The notes: generated from the letters alone by a model not told the origin. Positions 1 to 7,477 are shown, numbered from the stretch's first letter. The stretch: DNA of 9,622 nucleotides from an uncultured Clostridia bacterium (GCA_938014855.1 CALLQM010000227.1:1-9622); one strand, 5' to 3'. Translations and numbers: made by a program.

Positions 1-420
1 ACCATATTTTGCTAAAATCGTTTTTTCCACCGATCCGGAATTCACACCGATTCGAATCGGGATTCCGGCGGTTCGGCAAGCGTCCGCAACCTGCTTGACG
101 CGGCTGTCATCCCCAATATTACCGGGGTTGATTCGGATTTTATCCACACCTGCCGCCACGGAGTCCAACGCAATGCGGTACTCAAAATGTATATCAACTA
201 CAATCGGAACCTGCACCGCTTGTTTAAGCGCCGGAATCAGTTTTACATCGGAAATATCCGGAACCGCCGCACGTATCATTTCACACCCTGCCGACTCCAA
301 AGTTTGTGCCTGCCGAACCGAACCTTCTATATCGTTTGCCGGAATACTCAGCATCGACTGGATTAAAATCGGCGCACCTCCGCCAATCGTTCTGTTTGCT
401 ATTTTTACTGTCTTTGACAT
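1..420 (-). CDS. ispG: 4-hydroxy-3-methylbut-2-enyl diphosphate synthase (IspG/GcpE), N-terminal part
   Basis: IspG is the iron-sulfur enzyme that converts methylerythritol cyclodiphosphate to HMBPP, the penultimate step of the MEP isoprenoid pathway. Only the first 140 residues are here; the gene runs off the left edge. The TIM-barrel half is recognisable from a GGGAPI-QSM start (residues 13-23), VDIHFEYRIAL (75-85), KIRINPGNIG (94-103) and IRIGVNSGS (122-130), all close to the GcpE family. The C-terminal domain with the 4Fe-4S cysteines lies outside the window, so activity cannot be judged. The ATG at 420 is the only upstream start: an in-frame TAG sits four codons before it. An AGGA ribosome site (428-431) stands 7 bases upstream. 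It follows rseP by 21 bases, so it is probably the distal gene of the pyrH-to-ispG unit, in the same pathway as dxr two genes upstream. Confidence 0.95.
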   Translation of the reverse strand, partial: MSKTVKIANRTIGGGAPILIQSMLSIPANDIEGSVRQAQTLESAGCEMIRAAVPDISDVKLIPALKQAVQVPIVVDIHFEYRIALDSVAAGVDKIRINPGNIGDDSRVKQVADACRTAGIPIRIGVNSGSVEKTILAKYG

Positions 421-441
421 GTTACCATCCTATTCTTTCTG

Positions 442-1467
442 TTAAAAAAGCCTTACAATGTCGTTAAACGTTACCACCAGCATCAGCCCCATCAGAGCAA
501 CAAATCCGGCAGCATGCACAAAGCCCTCATATTTTGGATTGACCGGATGGCGCAAAACCAATTCAATCAATAAGAATATCAAACGTCCGCCGTCCAAAGC
601 CGGAACCGGCAGTAGATTGAATACACCAATATTGACTGTAATAAATCCAATCAACATAAGCAGTGTGTTTAGTCCTGCTGAGCTTGCCTGCCCGATGGCA
701 GTCGAAACACCCACAGGTCCAGACAATTCTGACATTGTAAAGTTACCCGTAATCAGATTAGCGAGCGAGAGCCATACCTGTCGGACGATTGAAAACATCC
801 ACAAAAAGGTATATTTTACTCCGCTCCAAACTGTTTTTTGTTGTGAAAAAACATAGAAATCCAAATTGATAATACGAGTTCCGTCTTCCGTTACCTGCAT
901 GCCGAAATCTATGGCAGGCAGTTCCATCTTTTTGCCGTCTCGAAGAATTGTGAAATCCACAATGCCGTCTTTATCGCTGATCATAGAAAACGTAATATCA
1001 TTGGCAGTAAAGACACTGCTCCCGTTTATTTTGAGAACTTTATCATAGCGCTGTAACTGTGCATTGCTGGCAGCACCCTCTCGAAATTCAGAAATAACGG
1101 TCGTCGGAAGTGTCGTGCGCATTCCAACCAAAAACGACAGAATGATAAATCCCAGCAGAAGGTTCATAATTGCGCCTGCGCATACAAATAAAATCCGTTT
1201 CCAAAGGCGAACATTACAAAATGCCCGCGGATCCGAACTCCCTTCATCTTCTCCTTCTACTGCTACGTATCCACCAATTGGAAGTAATCGCAAAGAATAT
1301 TTGGTTTCGCCCTTTTGTTTATGCCAAATTGAGGGACCCATTCCAATGGCAAACTCGTTGACACGCATACCGGATAATTTTCCGACTGTAAAATGTCCGA
1401 GTTCATGCACAAAAATAAGCATGCCAAACACAAAAACTGCAATCAATATTTGAATAAAAATATTCAT
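442..1467 (-). CDS. rseP: RseP/RasP-family site-2 intramembrane zinc metalloprotease
   Basis: This is a membrane-embedded zinc protease of the S2P (M50) family, which cleaves membrane-spanning substrates; known relatives process anti-sigma factors and remnant signal peptides. The 341-residue protein has the zinc motif HELGH at residues 21-25 in the first membrane segment. A second segment carries AGAIMN (97-102), one PDZ domain spans about 122-188, and the third zinc-ligand motif is LDGGR at 291-295 (Asp292) in NLLPVPALDGG. All catalytic motifs are intact. It is shorter than the E. coli RseP (two PDZ domains), as is usual for clostridial members with one PDZ. The ATG has a GAGG site (1474-1477) 6 bases upstream. 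It lies between dxr and ispG, an order common in Firmicutes. The actual substrate cannot be read from the sequence; an anti-sigma factor is not encoded nearby. Confidence 0.96.
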   Translation of the reverse strand: MNIFIQILIAVFVFGMLIFVHELGHFTVGKLSGMRVNEFAIGMGPSIWHKQKGETKYSLRLLPIGGYVAVEGEDEGSSDPRAFCNVRLWKRILFVCAGAIMNLLLGFIILSFLVGMRTTLPTTVISEFREGAASNAQLQRYDKVLKINGSSVFTANDITFSMISDKDGIVDFTILRDGKKMELPAIDFGMQVTEDGTRIINLDFYVFSQQKTVWSGVKYTFLWMFSIVRQVWLSLANLITGNFTMSELSGPVGVSTAIGQASSAGLNTLLMLIGFITVNIGVFNLLPVPALDGGRLIFLLIELVLRHPVNPKYEGFVHAAGFVALMGLMLVVTFNDIVRLF

Positions 1468-1497
1468 AAGAAACCTCGCATTTCCGATTAGAACGAA

Positions 1498-1518
1498 ATA
1501 GGGGCATTCTGCCCCTAT
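1498..1518 (-). promoter_or_regulatory. Perfect 9-bp hairpin between dxr and rseP
   Basis: A 9-base perfect inverted repeat (1498-1506 with 1510-1518) with a 3-base loop begins four bases after the dxr stop codon, inside the 54-base gap before rseP. The stem includes four consecutive G:C pairs. The strand after it reads TTTCGTTCT, only a weak U-tract, so it could be a leaky intrinsic terminator that lowers rseP-ispG expression, or a stabilising/processing hairpin at a transcript 3' end. No rival promoter was recognised between it and rseP. Confidence 0.5.
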
Positions 1519-1521
1519 ATA

Positions 1522-2682
1522 CTATTCTCGATTTGCCCTGCAATATGCCAGTACCAACTCCCGTGCGGTGCAATCTGTTTTTAAAACCTGCTCCAGCGTA
1601 TAGGATGATTCGGTATCGCATTTGAGGTGATCGAGCACATATTTTACACAACTGCCAATCTCATGATAACGAATTTTGCCGTCGAGAAACAGCGCAACCG
1701 CTTGCTCATTGGCTCCATTCACTGCGCAGGGGTAAAGTCCTCCCCGCTTTATGGCTTCTATGCAATATTTTAAGCAAACAAATGTATCAAAATCGGGTTT
1801 TTCAAACGTTAAACCGCCGCAGTCTGTCAGAGAAAGCGGCTTGACACCGCTCGGTTTGCGGTGCGGGTATGTAAGCGCGTACTGGATGGGAATTTTCATA
1901 TCCGGAACGCCCATCTGTCCAATCACAGACCCATCCTCATATTCCACCGCTGAATGCAAAATGCTCTGCGGATGGATCACAACTTCGATCTGTTCCGGTT
2001 TTAACGAAAACAGCCACATCGCTTCAATAAATTCCAAGCCCTTGTTCATCAGCGTTGAGGAATCAATCGTGATTTTCGCGCCCATCGACCAATTTGGATG
2101 ATGCAGTGCGTCTCCGAGCGTTACATTTTCCAACTGTGCTTTTGTTTTTCCACGGAATGGACCTCCGGATGCCGTCAGAATAATTTTTCGCAAAGATTTT
2201 TGCTCATTACCCTGCAAGCACTGAAAAATCGCGCTGTGTTCGCTGTCCACCGGCAATATGCTGACACCGTTTCTCGCCGCTGTTTCCAATACCAATTTAC
2301 CGCCGGCAACCAACGTTTCTTTGTTGGCGAGCGCAAGCGTTTTTTTAGCCTCCAGCGCGGCTAACGTCGGCCTCAACCCTGCAATTCCTGTTACAGCATT
2401 GCAAACAAGGTCGTTATCGGTAAGTGCCGCAGATTCACAAAGTCCTTCTTGTCCTGCCAGCACCTTTGTAGGTGTATCAGCTAAACGTGTTTTTAGATCT
2501 AAATATGCTTGCTTATCCGTAATTACAACACAGCGAGGGGTGAATTCCCTCGCCTGTTTTTCTAGTAATGAAACGCTCTTGTTTGCCGCAAGAGCATTTA
2601 TTTGATATCCTAAATTTTTACAGCATTCCAATGTTTGGGTACCGATTGAACCGGTGGACCCCAATACTGCTACTTTTTTCAA
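1522..2682 (-). CDS. dxr: 1-deoxy-D-xylulose 5-phosphate reductoisomerase (DXR/IspC)
   Basis: DXR catalyses the NADPH-dependent rearrangement and reduction of DXP to methylerythritol 4-phosphate, the committed step of the MEP pathway, in the cytoplasm; it is the target of fosmidomycin. The 386-residue protein has the normal family length. Visible landmarks are the NADPH loop GSTGSIG (8-14), ANKE (119-122), the metal-binding DSEH (Asp146, Glu148), the SGGPFR loop (172-177) and NKGLE with metal ligand Glu217. The start is TTG rather than ATG: it is the first codon of a KKVAVLG N-terminus, and a GAGG site (2691-2694) lies 8 bases upstream. That ribosome site overlaps the TGA stop of cdsA (2693-2695), which suggests translational coupling to cdsA. 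A strong hairpin follows the stop codon. Complete, with no missing key residue. Confidence 0.97.
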   Translation of the reverse strand: MKKVAVLGSTGSIGTQTLECCKNLGYQINALAANKSVSLLEKQAREFTPRCVVITDKQAYLDLKTRLADTPTKVLAGQEGLCESAALTDNDLVCNAVTGIAGLRPTLAALEAKKTLALANKETLVAGGKLVLETAARNGVSILPVDSEHSAIFQCLQGNEQKSLRKIILTASGGPFRGKTKAQLENVTLGDALHHPNWSMGAKITIDSSTLMNKGLEFIEAMWLFSLKPEQIEVVIHPQSILHSAVEYEDGSVIGQMGVPDMKIPIQYALTYPHRKPSGVKPLSLTDCGGLTFEKPDFDTFVCLKYCIEAIKRGGLYPCAVNGANEQAVALFLDGKIRYHEIGSCVKYVLDHLKCDTESSYTLEQVLKTDCTARELVLAYCRANRE

Positions 2683-2692
2683 AGGTAAAACC

Positions 2693-3538
2693 TCACTTTA
2701 CCACAAGTTCTGCCAACGGGGTCCACTGTCCAATTAAATAGACAAGCGGCGCCACTGTCAAAGCGCTGTCGAAACGATCCATAACACCGCCATGTCCCGG
2801 CATAATAGAGCCAAAATCTTTCACACCAAACTGACGCTTAATAACGGAAGCTGACAGATCTCCAACGATACTGACCGCGGTTAAAAGCGGCATAATACAA
2901 AGCAGTTTGAGATAGTGAACGTCAATTGCGTATCCAGCCCACTTCGCTAGAAGTGAATACAGCCAGGCAACCAACAGCATGGAACATGCGGCAAATACAG
3001 CACCGCCAATTGCTCCTTCAATCGTTTTCTTTGGACTGATATTGGGTGCTAATTTGCGACGGCCAAATGCGCGCCCTGAAAAATATGCACCCGTATCCGA
3101 AAGCCATGCGCTGCCAAGTGAAATCAAAACATAAAAAATCCCAAGAGTTATGCCATGACTGTCCCGCTGATAAACCAGTGTTGTCAGCGAAAAAGGAACA
3201 AGCAGACTGCACATAACACCAACCGCTACCTGTTCAACATGCAGACGATCGTGGGTTTTTAAAAGAAGAAGCAGCACTGCCAGCACATAAACATAGCAAA
3301 TCAAAACTAAATTTTCCCCTATAAATCGAACCGAAAAAAACGGCACAAAAGCAGAAAATGTCATAGATAAGAAAAAGAAAATACGATGTTTATAGCAACC
3401 AGTCGCAAACAGCAATTCAAAAACAGCGATCAGAGAAATAAGCGATACTGCAATATTTAATACTATGGTATTAAAAAGCATCAATATCAAAATTAGGACA
3501 ACCAGCCCAATCAAAGAACTGATGACTCTTATTTTCAT
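2693..3538 (-). CDS. cdsA: Phosphatidate cytidylyltransferase (CDP-diglyceride synthase)
   Basis: CdsA is an integral membrane enzyme that makes CDP-diacylglycerol from phosphatidic acid and CTP, the precursor of bacterial phospholipids. The 281-residue protein is dominated by hydrophobic segments, roughly eight membrane helices. It ends with the family signature at 231-257: SVIKR, KD at 240-241, PGHGG at 247-251 and DRFD at 254-257. The residue before the signature serine is Ala, where E. coli CdsA has Glu; I believe this also occurs in clostridial relatives. The open frame extends to 3574, but ATG at 3538 is chosen because a GGAG site (3545-3548) stands exactly 6 bases upstream and the next residues begin the first membrane helix. 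It follows uppS by 54 bases and its stop overlaps the dxr ribosome site. CDP-DAG supply and undecaprenyl synthesis are thus co-encoded. Confidence 0.96.
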   Translation of the reverse strand: MKIRVISSLIGLVVLILILMLFNTIVLNIAVSLISLIAVFELLFATGCYKHRIFFFLSMTFSAFVPFFSVRFIGENLVLICYVYVLAVLLLLLKTHDRLHVEQVAVGVMCSLLVPFSLTTLVYQRDSHGITLGIFYVLISLGSAWLSDTGAYFSGRAFGRRKLAPNISPKKTIEGAIGGAVFAACSMLLVAWLYSLLAKWAGYAIDVHYLKLLCIMPLLTAVSIVGDLSASVIKRQFGVKDFGSIMPGHGGVMDRFDSALTVAPLVYLIGQWTPLAELVVK

Positions 3539-3544
3539 AAAAAA

Positions 3545-3548
3545 CTCC
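3545..3548 (-). promoter_or_regulatory. Ribosome binding site deciding the cdsA start
   Basis: GGAG on the minus strand, 6 bases before ATG at 3538. No comparable purine-rich site precedes the two upstream in-frame ATG codons (3550 and 3574), so the 12-residue longer reading is disfavoured. Confidence 0.8.
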
Positions 3549-3592
3549 ATTCTGCCGCATAGATTATACGACATTGGAAATACACAGCCGCA

Positions 3593-4321
3593 TTAAATGC
3601 CGCCGAAACGTCGTGTACGGTTCAAATATTCAAGAATTGCCCGCTCAAGATGCTCAGAAGTAAAATCCGGCCACAATACATCCATAAAAACCAGTTCTGA
3701 ATATGCAGACTGCCACAGCAAGAAATTCGAAGTACGCATTTCCCCGCTGGGGCGAATGATCAAATCCGGATCCGGCTGACCGGCAGTATATAGGTACTGC
3801 GACAAAAGCGTTTCATCAATTTTATTCGGATCTACACGACCCGAGACGCAATCATTCGAAATGCCGCGGACAGCATGAATAATTTCGTCCCTGCCGCCAT
3901 AATTCAGCGCAATATTAATTGTGATTCCTGTTCTGTGAGCGCTTTCGCGTTCAACTTGCGCCATCTTTTGCTTCAAATCATCTGCAAGCGGTTCTCGATC
4001 ACCTAAAAAACATATTTTGGCATTTTCATCCTGATGCTTAGCGGTATCATTTAAATACCTGCGCAGCAGTCCCATGATTTCATTGATTTCACCAGCCGGG
4101 CGCTTCCAGTTTTCTGTTGAAAACGCATAAGCGGTTAGATATTCAATTCCGATTTCCCTGCAATATTTAGCGATCTTTGCAAATGTATCCGCACCCTGTC
4201 TATGGCCGGCACTGCGCGGCAGTCCTTGTTTGACCGCCCATCTTCCATTGCCATCCATAATAATACCAATATGTGCCGGCAGTACATCCGCCGGCACAGA
4301 CTTAAGCAATCCTTTTGCCAT
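3593..4321 (-). CDS. uppS: Isoprenyl transferase, probable undecaprenyl diphosphate synthase
   Basis: UppS is a cis-prenyltransferase that adds isopentenyl units to farnesyl diphosphate to make the C55 carrier lipid needed for peptidoglycan and other wall polymers. The 242-residue protein has HIGIIMDGNGRWA at 17-29 with catalytic Asp23, the FSTENW motif at 67-72, and the C-terminal RxSxxRxSNF block starting at Arg190, followed by LLWQSAYSEL and LWPDF. It reads RPSGE where many family members have RTSGE, a conservative change. The ATG has a GGAG site (4329-4332) 7 bases upstream. It sits 20 bases after frr. Its substrate comes from the pathway of dxr and ispG in the same operon. Chain length cannot be proven from sequence; this position in the operon favours the essential C55 enzyme over a shorter-chain paralogue. 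Confidence 0.96.
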   Translation of the reverse strand: MAKGLLKSVPADVLPAHIGIIMDGNGRWAVKQGLPRSAGHRQGADTFAKIAKYCREIGIEYLTAYAFSTENWKRPAGEINEIMGLLRRYLNDTAKHQDENAKICFLGDREPLADDLKQKMAQVERESAHRTGITINIALNYGGRDEIIHAVRGISNDCVSGRVDPNKIDETLLSQYLYTAGQPDPDLIIRPSGEMRTSNFLLWQSAYSELVFMDVLWPDFTSEHLERAILEYLNRTRRFGGI

Positions 4322-4341
4322 TTGTGTGCTCCGTTCTGGAA

Positions 4342-4896
4342 TTAGATTTCGAGAATTTCCTTCTCTTTTGAAACTGCAAGATCATCAATTCTCTTACAGA
4401 ATTTATCTGTCAGCTTTTGTGTTTCCGCTTCAAGACTCTTCATATCGTCTTCGCCGATTTCACTTGATTTTTTCATAGCCTTAAATTTATCATTTGCATC
4501 TCTGCGTACAGAACGAATCGTAATTTTTGCTTCTTCGCTCTGTTTGCGAACCTGTTTGCAGATATCCTTTCTGCGTTCTTCCGTAAGTGGCGGAAAAACA
4601 ATACGTATAACGGTACCGTCATTGGCGGGATTGATACCCAGATCCGACATCTGAATTGCTTTTTCAATCGGTTTCAGTGTGGATTTATCCCAAGGCTGAA
4701 TGACAAGAATTCTTGCTTCAGCTACTGAAACAGCTGCCATAGCCTGAATCGGTGTGGGCGTACCATAATAATCTACCAATATTTTGTCCAAAACACCGGG
4801 ATTTGCTCTTCCGGCACGTATAGAGCCATATTCTTTTTCAAGTGCGTGAAATGACTTTTCCATTCTCTCACTATAAGGTTTTAACTTTTCGTTCAT
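4342..4896 (-). CDS. frr: Ribosome recycling factor
   Basis: RRF works with EF-G to split the post-termination ribosome so that subunits can be reused. The 184-residue length is almost exactly the family norm. Features seen are the start of the first long helix, the SIRAGRANPGVLDKI stretch (25-39), the YYGTPTPI loop (43-50), the central beta domain with IQPWDKS (66-72) and the NDGTVIRIVFPPLTEERR block (91-108), then a long charged C-terminal coiled helix. ATG at 4896 is supported by AAGGAGG (4904-4910), 8 bases upstream, which lies inside the last codons of pyrH. The two genes are separated by only 2 bases, so pyrH and frr are very likely translationally coupled. Nothing unusual in the protein. 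Confidence 0.98.
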   Translation of the reverse strand: MNEKLKPYSERMEKSFHALEKEYGSIRAGRANPGVLDKILVDYYGTPTPIQAMAAVSVAEARILVIQPWDKSTLKPIEKAIQMSDLGINPANDGTVIRIVFPPLTEERRKDICKQVRKQSEEAKITIRSVRRDANDKFKAMKKSSEIGEDDMKSLEAETQKLTDKFCKRIDDLAVSKEKEILEI

Positions 4897-4898
4897 GA

Positions 4899-5612
4899 TT
4901 ATGCCTCCTTAACAATTGTTCCAATATTTTGACCTTCAATCGCCTTTACAATATTGCAGGGATCGGACAAACTAAATACGAGCACCGGAATATGATTATC
5001 TTTACATAGTGAAGCCGCGGCGCTGTCCATAACGCCAAGCTCTTTTTCCAAAATTTTCTGAAAAGTAATCGTATCATATTTCACTGCATCCGCATGCACA
5101 TTTGGGTCACGGTCATAAACGCCGTCTACCATCGTCGCTTTCATCATGACATCTGCCTGAATTTCAGCCGCACGCAGTGCAGATGCTGTATCCGTTGAGA
5201 AAAACGGGTTTCCTGTGCCGCATCCAAATACGACCACCCGTCCTTTTTCCAAATGGCGGATTGCACGGTTACGGATATATGGTTCCGCAATCTGCTGCAT
5301 CGTAATTGCCGTCTGCACGCGGACTTGAACGCCTAACGCTTCCAATCCGTCTGCAATTGCCAAAGCATTCATAACCGTAGACAGCATACCCATATGATCG
5401 GCACGGGTGCGATCCTGCATTTGAGCGCTGCTGCGTCCGCGGAAGAAGTTGCCTCCTCCCACAACGATTCCAATCTGTGCACCCAGCTCCAAACTTTTTT
5501 GAATGCTTTTGCAAATTTCGGAAACTACGCTGTAATCAATTCCAAATTTTTTTTCGCCCGCAAGGGCTTCTCCGCTTAGTTTTAAGAGAATTCGCTGATA
5601 TTTAATAGGCAT
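4899..5612 (-). CDS. pyrH: UMP kinase (uridylate kinase)
   Basis: PyrH phosphorylates UMP to UDP with ATP, feeding RNA, DNA and UDP-sugar synthesis; bacterial enzymes are hexamers regulated by GTP and UTP. The 237-residue protein shows the amino-acid-kinase fold: KLSGEAL at 11-17, the glycine-rich VGGGNFFRGR at 51-60, DRTRADHMGMLSTVMNALA at 67-85, and GTGNPFFSTDTA at 132-143 followed by ADVMMKATMVDGVY. The open frame begins at a TTG at 5624, but that TTG lies on the ribosome site itself; ATG at 5612 with GGAGG (5618-5622) 5 bases away is the sensible start. It is the first gene after the tsf terminator and has a candidate promoter of its own, so it probably heads a seven-gene unit ending at or beyond ispG. 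Confidence 0.97.
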   Translation of the reverse strand: MPIKYQRILLKLSGEALAGEKKFGIDYSVVSEICKSIQKSLELGAQIGIVVGGGNFFRGRSSAQMQDRTRADHMGMLSTVMNALAIADGLEALGVQVRVQTAITMQQIAEPYIRNRAIRHLEKGRVVVFGCGTGNPFFSTDTASALRAAEIQADVMMKATMVDGVYDRDPNVHADAVKYDTITFQKILEKELGVMDSAAASLCKDNHIPVLVFSLSDPCNIVKAIEGQNIGTIVKEA

Positions 5613-5617
5613 TGGGA

Positions 5618-5622
5618 CCTCC
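5618..5622 (-). promoter_or_regulatory. Ribosome binding site deciding the pyrH start
   Basis: GGAGG on the minus strand, 5 bases before ATG at 5612. The longer frame would start at TTG 5624, whose last base is the first G of this site, so that longer reading has no ribosome site of its own. Confidence 0.85.
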
Positions 5623-5670
5623 AAATGTTACAGAATTAAGATCGTGCATTCATACACTCATATCCTATAT

Positions 5671-5699
5671 ATTCTACAATAACCACAACTTAAAGTAAA
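5671..5699 (-). promoter_or_regulatory. Candidate sigma-A promoter for the pyrH operon
   Basis: On the minus strand TTTACT (5694-5699) and TAGAAT (5671-5676) are separated by 17 bases. The -35 matches consensus at four of six positions and the -10 at five of six. It lies downstream of the tsf terminator and about 60 bases before the pyrH start, which is where a promoter is required if the terminator is efficient. Called by eye only. Confidence 0.5.
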
Positions 5700-5720
5700 G
5701 ACCAATTGGCAAAATATCCA

Positions 5721-5755
5721 AGAAAAAAGCCCGCCGGTGTTCCCGGCGGGCTTTT
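5721..5755 (-). terminator. Intrinsic terminator after tsf
   Basis: A perfect 9-bp GC-rich stem (5729-5737 with 5743-5751) and a 5-base loop, extended by four A:T pairs, is followed on the minus strand by a run of six T's. It starts 11 bases after the tsf stop codon. This is a textbook Rho-independent terminator and separates rpsB-tsf from pyrH. The flanking T-run on the plus strand is short (four bases) and no plus-strand gene leads into it, so it is read as acting on minus-strand transcripts. Confidence 0.92.
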
Positions 5756-5766
5756 AGCAAAGCAAA

Positions 5767-6687
5767 TTATTTCACCATGCCGGCAACTTCATCAGCAAAG
5801 TTGTCCTCGCGTTTTTCAAGGCCTTCGCCCTTTTCGTAGCGGACAAAGCCGGTAATTTTGATCGAGCCGCCCAGTTCTTTGGCTGTATTTTCTGTATACT
5901 GGCCAACCGTTACATCACCATTCTTAACGAACGGCTGATCAATCAGGCAATTTTCTTTATAGTATTTACCAATCTTGCCGTCAACCATTTTGACAATGAT
6001 CTTTTCAGGTTTGTTTTTCAGCTTTTCATCGTTTGCAATCTGAGCTTTGAGAATTTCTTTCTCTTTCTCGATTACGTCAGCCGGAACTACCGTTTCATCC
6101 AAATAGAGTGGATTAATTGCAGCAATCTGCATCGCAACATCTTTTGCGTATTCCTGGAATGCTTCTTTGTCACCAAGATCAGAGTCGAAGGTTACCATAA
6201 CGCCGATGCGGCCATCGCCATGCACATAAGTGCAGACGGTTCCTTCTGCATATGCAAAACGGCGGATTTTCAGATTCTCACCAATGGTAAGAATCTTGTC
6301 GCGCAGTTCTTCTTCAACCGTTCTATCCATACCAGCAGCCTGAAGTTTCAGCAATGCATCCACGTCAGCCGGTTTGTTTGCAGCTACGGTTGTTGCGCAA
6401 GAATCAACAAACTCCATGAATTGTTCATTCTTTGCAACAAAGTCTGTTTCGGAGTTTACTTCGATGATTACGCCAACTTTCGTCGCTTCATCAACCTTTG
6501 CAAGAACAACACCCTCAGCGGCAATTCTGCTGGATTTCTTTGCAGCAGCAGCCAAGCCTTTTTCTCTGAGGAGCTCAATTGCTTTATCCATATCACCGTC
6601 AGAAGAAGCCAGTGCTTTTTTGCACTCCATCATTCCGACTCCGGTTTTTTCTCTGAGGGCTTTAACATCCTTCGCGGTAAATGTCAT
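5767..6687 (-). CDS. tsf: Translation elongation factor Ts
   Basis: EF-Ts is the guanine nucleotide exchange factor that regenerates EF-Tu-GTP during protein synthesis. The 306-residue protein begins with the UBA-like domain (about 4-40) that carries family signature 1, LREKTGVGMMECKKAL (11-26). The second signature, EVNSETDFVAKN (76-87), holds the TDFV residues (81-84) that contact EF-Tu. Two core subdomains and a C-terminal module follow. It is a little longer than E. coli EF-Ts, as is normal in Firmicutes. ATG at 6687 is preceded by GGAGG (6695-6699), 7 bases away. It lies 35 bases after rpsB with no terminator between them, so both are cotranscribed; the strong terminator just after the stop codon closes that unit. 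Confidence 0.98.
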   Translation of the reverse strand: MTFTAKDVKALREKTGVGMMECKKALASSDGDMDKAIELLREKGLAAAAKKSSRIAAEGVVLAKVDEATKVGVIIEVNSETDFVAKNEQFMEFVDSCATTVAANKPADVDALLKLQAAGMDRTVEEELRDKILTIGENLKIRRFAYAEGTVCTYVHGDGRIGVMVTFDSDLGDKEAFQEYAKDVAMQIAAINPLYLDETVVPADVIEKEKEILKAQIANDEKLKNKPEKIIVKMVDGKIGKYYKENCLIDQPFVKNGDVTVGQYTENTAKELGGSIKITGFVRYEKGEGLEKREDNFADEVAGMVK

Positions 6688-6722
6688 TTTAATACCTCCG
6701 TATCTTTTTTCTTCCGATCAGA

Positions 6723-7469
6723 TTACTCAGCAGCCTTGTCAGTCTCGTTTTCTTTCTGTGCTGCTTCTTCTTCCGCAGCAGCGGCGCTTCCCTGTCTGCC
6801 TTCAATAAGAGCATCTGCCATGGTAGCAGAAAGCAGTTTGACAGCACGAATCGCATCGTCATTTCCCGGGATTACATAATCAATCTCATCCGGATCACAG
6901 TTGGTATCAACAATCGCAACGATGGGAATACCCAATTTATGAGCTTCCGCAACAGCGATCTTTTCTTTTCTAGGATCTACAATAAACAGAGCGGAAGGCA
7001 GTTTCTTCATGTCTTTAATTCCGCCCAGGAATTTTTCAAGTTTTTCAATTTCAAGATTCAGCTTGCTGACTTCTTTTTTCGGCAGCAGTTCAAACGTGCC
7101 TTCTTCTTCCATTTTGCGAAGCTGAGCCAATCTTTCAATTCTGTGACGAATTGTTTTAAAGTTGGTCATCATGCCGCCAAGCCATCTTGCATTTACATAA
7201 TAAGCGCCTGCACGAGTTGCTTCGTCGCGGATAGAATCGCCGGCCTGTTTTTTGGTACCGACAAACAGAACATTGCCGCCGTTTGCAGCGATGTCACGAA
7301 CGAACATATAAGCCTCGTCCAATTTTTTTACAGTCTTCTGGAGGTCAATGATATAAATGCCGTTTCTCTCAGTAAAGATATAACGAGCCATTTTCGGGTT
7401 CCATCTTCTAGTCTGATGTCCGAAATGAACACCCGCCTCCAACAATTGTTTCATAGATACTACGCCCAT
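6723..7469 (-). CDS. rpsB: 30S ribosomal protein S2
   Basis: S2 is a structural protein of the small ribosomal subunit, bound late in assembly. The 248-residue product matches the family throughout: KQLLEAGVHFGHQTRRWNPK at 7-26, a GTKKQA stretch at 71-76, the ARWLGGMMTNF motif (94-104), and the second S2 signature in PSALFIVDPRKEK (158-170) through HKLGIP. The last 22 residues are a low-complexity Ala/Glu-rich acidic tail, probably disordered. The open frame extends to 7550 and includes other in-frame ATGs (7517, 7502), but only ATG at 7469 has a good ribosome site (GAGAGG, 7478-7483, 8 bases away), and it gives the canonical N-terminus. A leader of about 118 bases with stable hairpins precedes it, which suggests regulation by S2 or another factor. 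Confidence 0.98.
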   Translation of the reverse strand: MGVVSMKQLLEAGVHFGHQTRRWNPKMARYIFTERNGIYIIDLQKTVKKLDEAYMFVRDIAANGGNVLFVGTKKQAGDSIRDEATRAGAYYVNARWLGGMMTNFKTIRHRIERLAQLRKMEEEGTFELLPKKEVSKLNLEIEKLEKFLGGIKDMKKLPSALFIVDPRKEKIAVAEAHKLGIPIVAIVDTNCDPDEIDYVIPGNDDAIRAVKLLSATMADALIEGRQGSAAAAEEEAAQKENETDKAAE

Positions 7470-7477
7470 AATAAATT

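Noticed and set aside
95..445. 116-residue open frame on the plus strand across the ispG start
   Set aside because: It overlaps ispG, whose conserved protein motifs are unmistakable on the other strand.
3560..3567. TATAAT on the minus strand between uppS and cdsA as an internal promoter
   Set aside because: The sequence 16-18 bases upstream is GC-rich and unlike a -35 box, there is no extended -10 TG, and the gap is only 54 bases inside an evident operon.
6220..6879. 219-residue open frame on the plus strand, opposite tsf and the end of rpsB
   Set aside because: It is antisense to two highly conserved genes, its sequence is cysteine/phenylalanine-rich with no family character, and it has no fitting ribosome site. 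Biased codons of highly expressed genes often leave long antisense frames.
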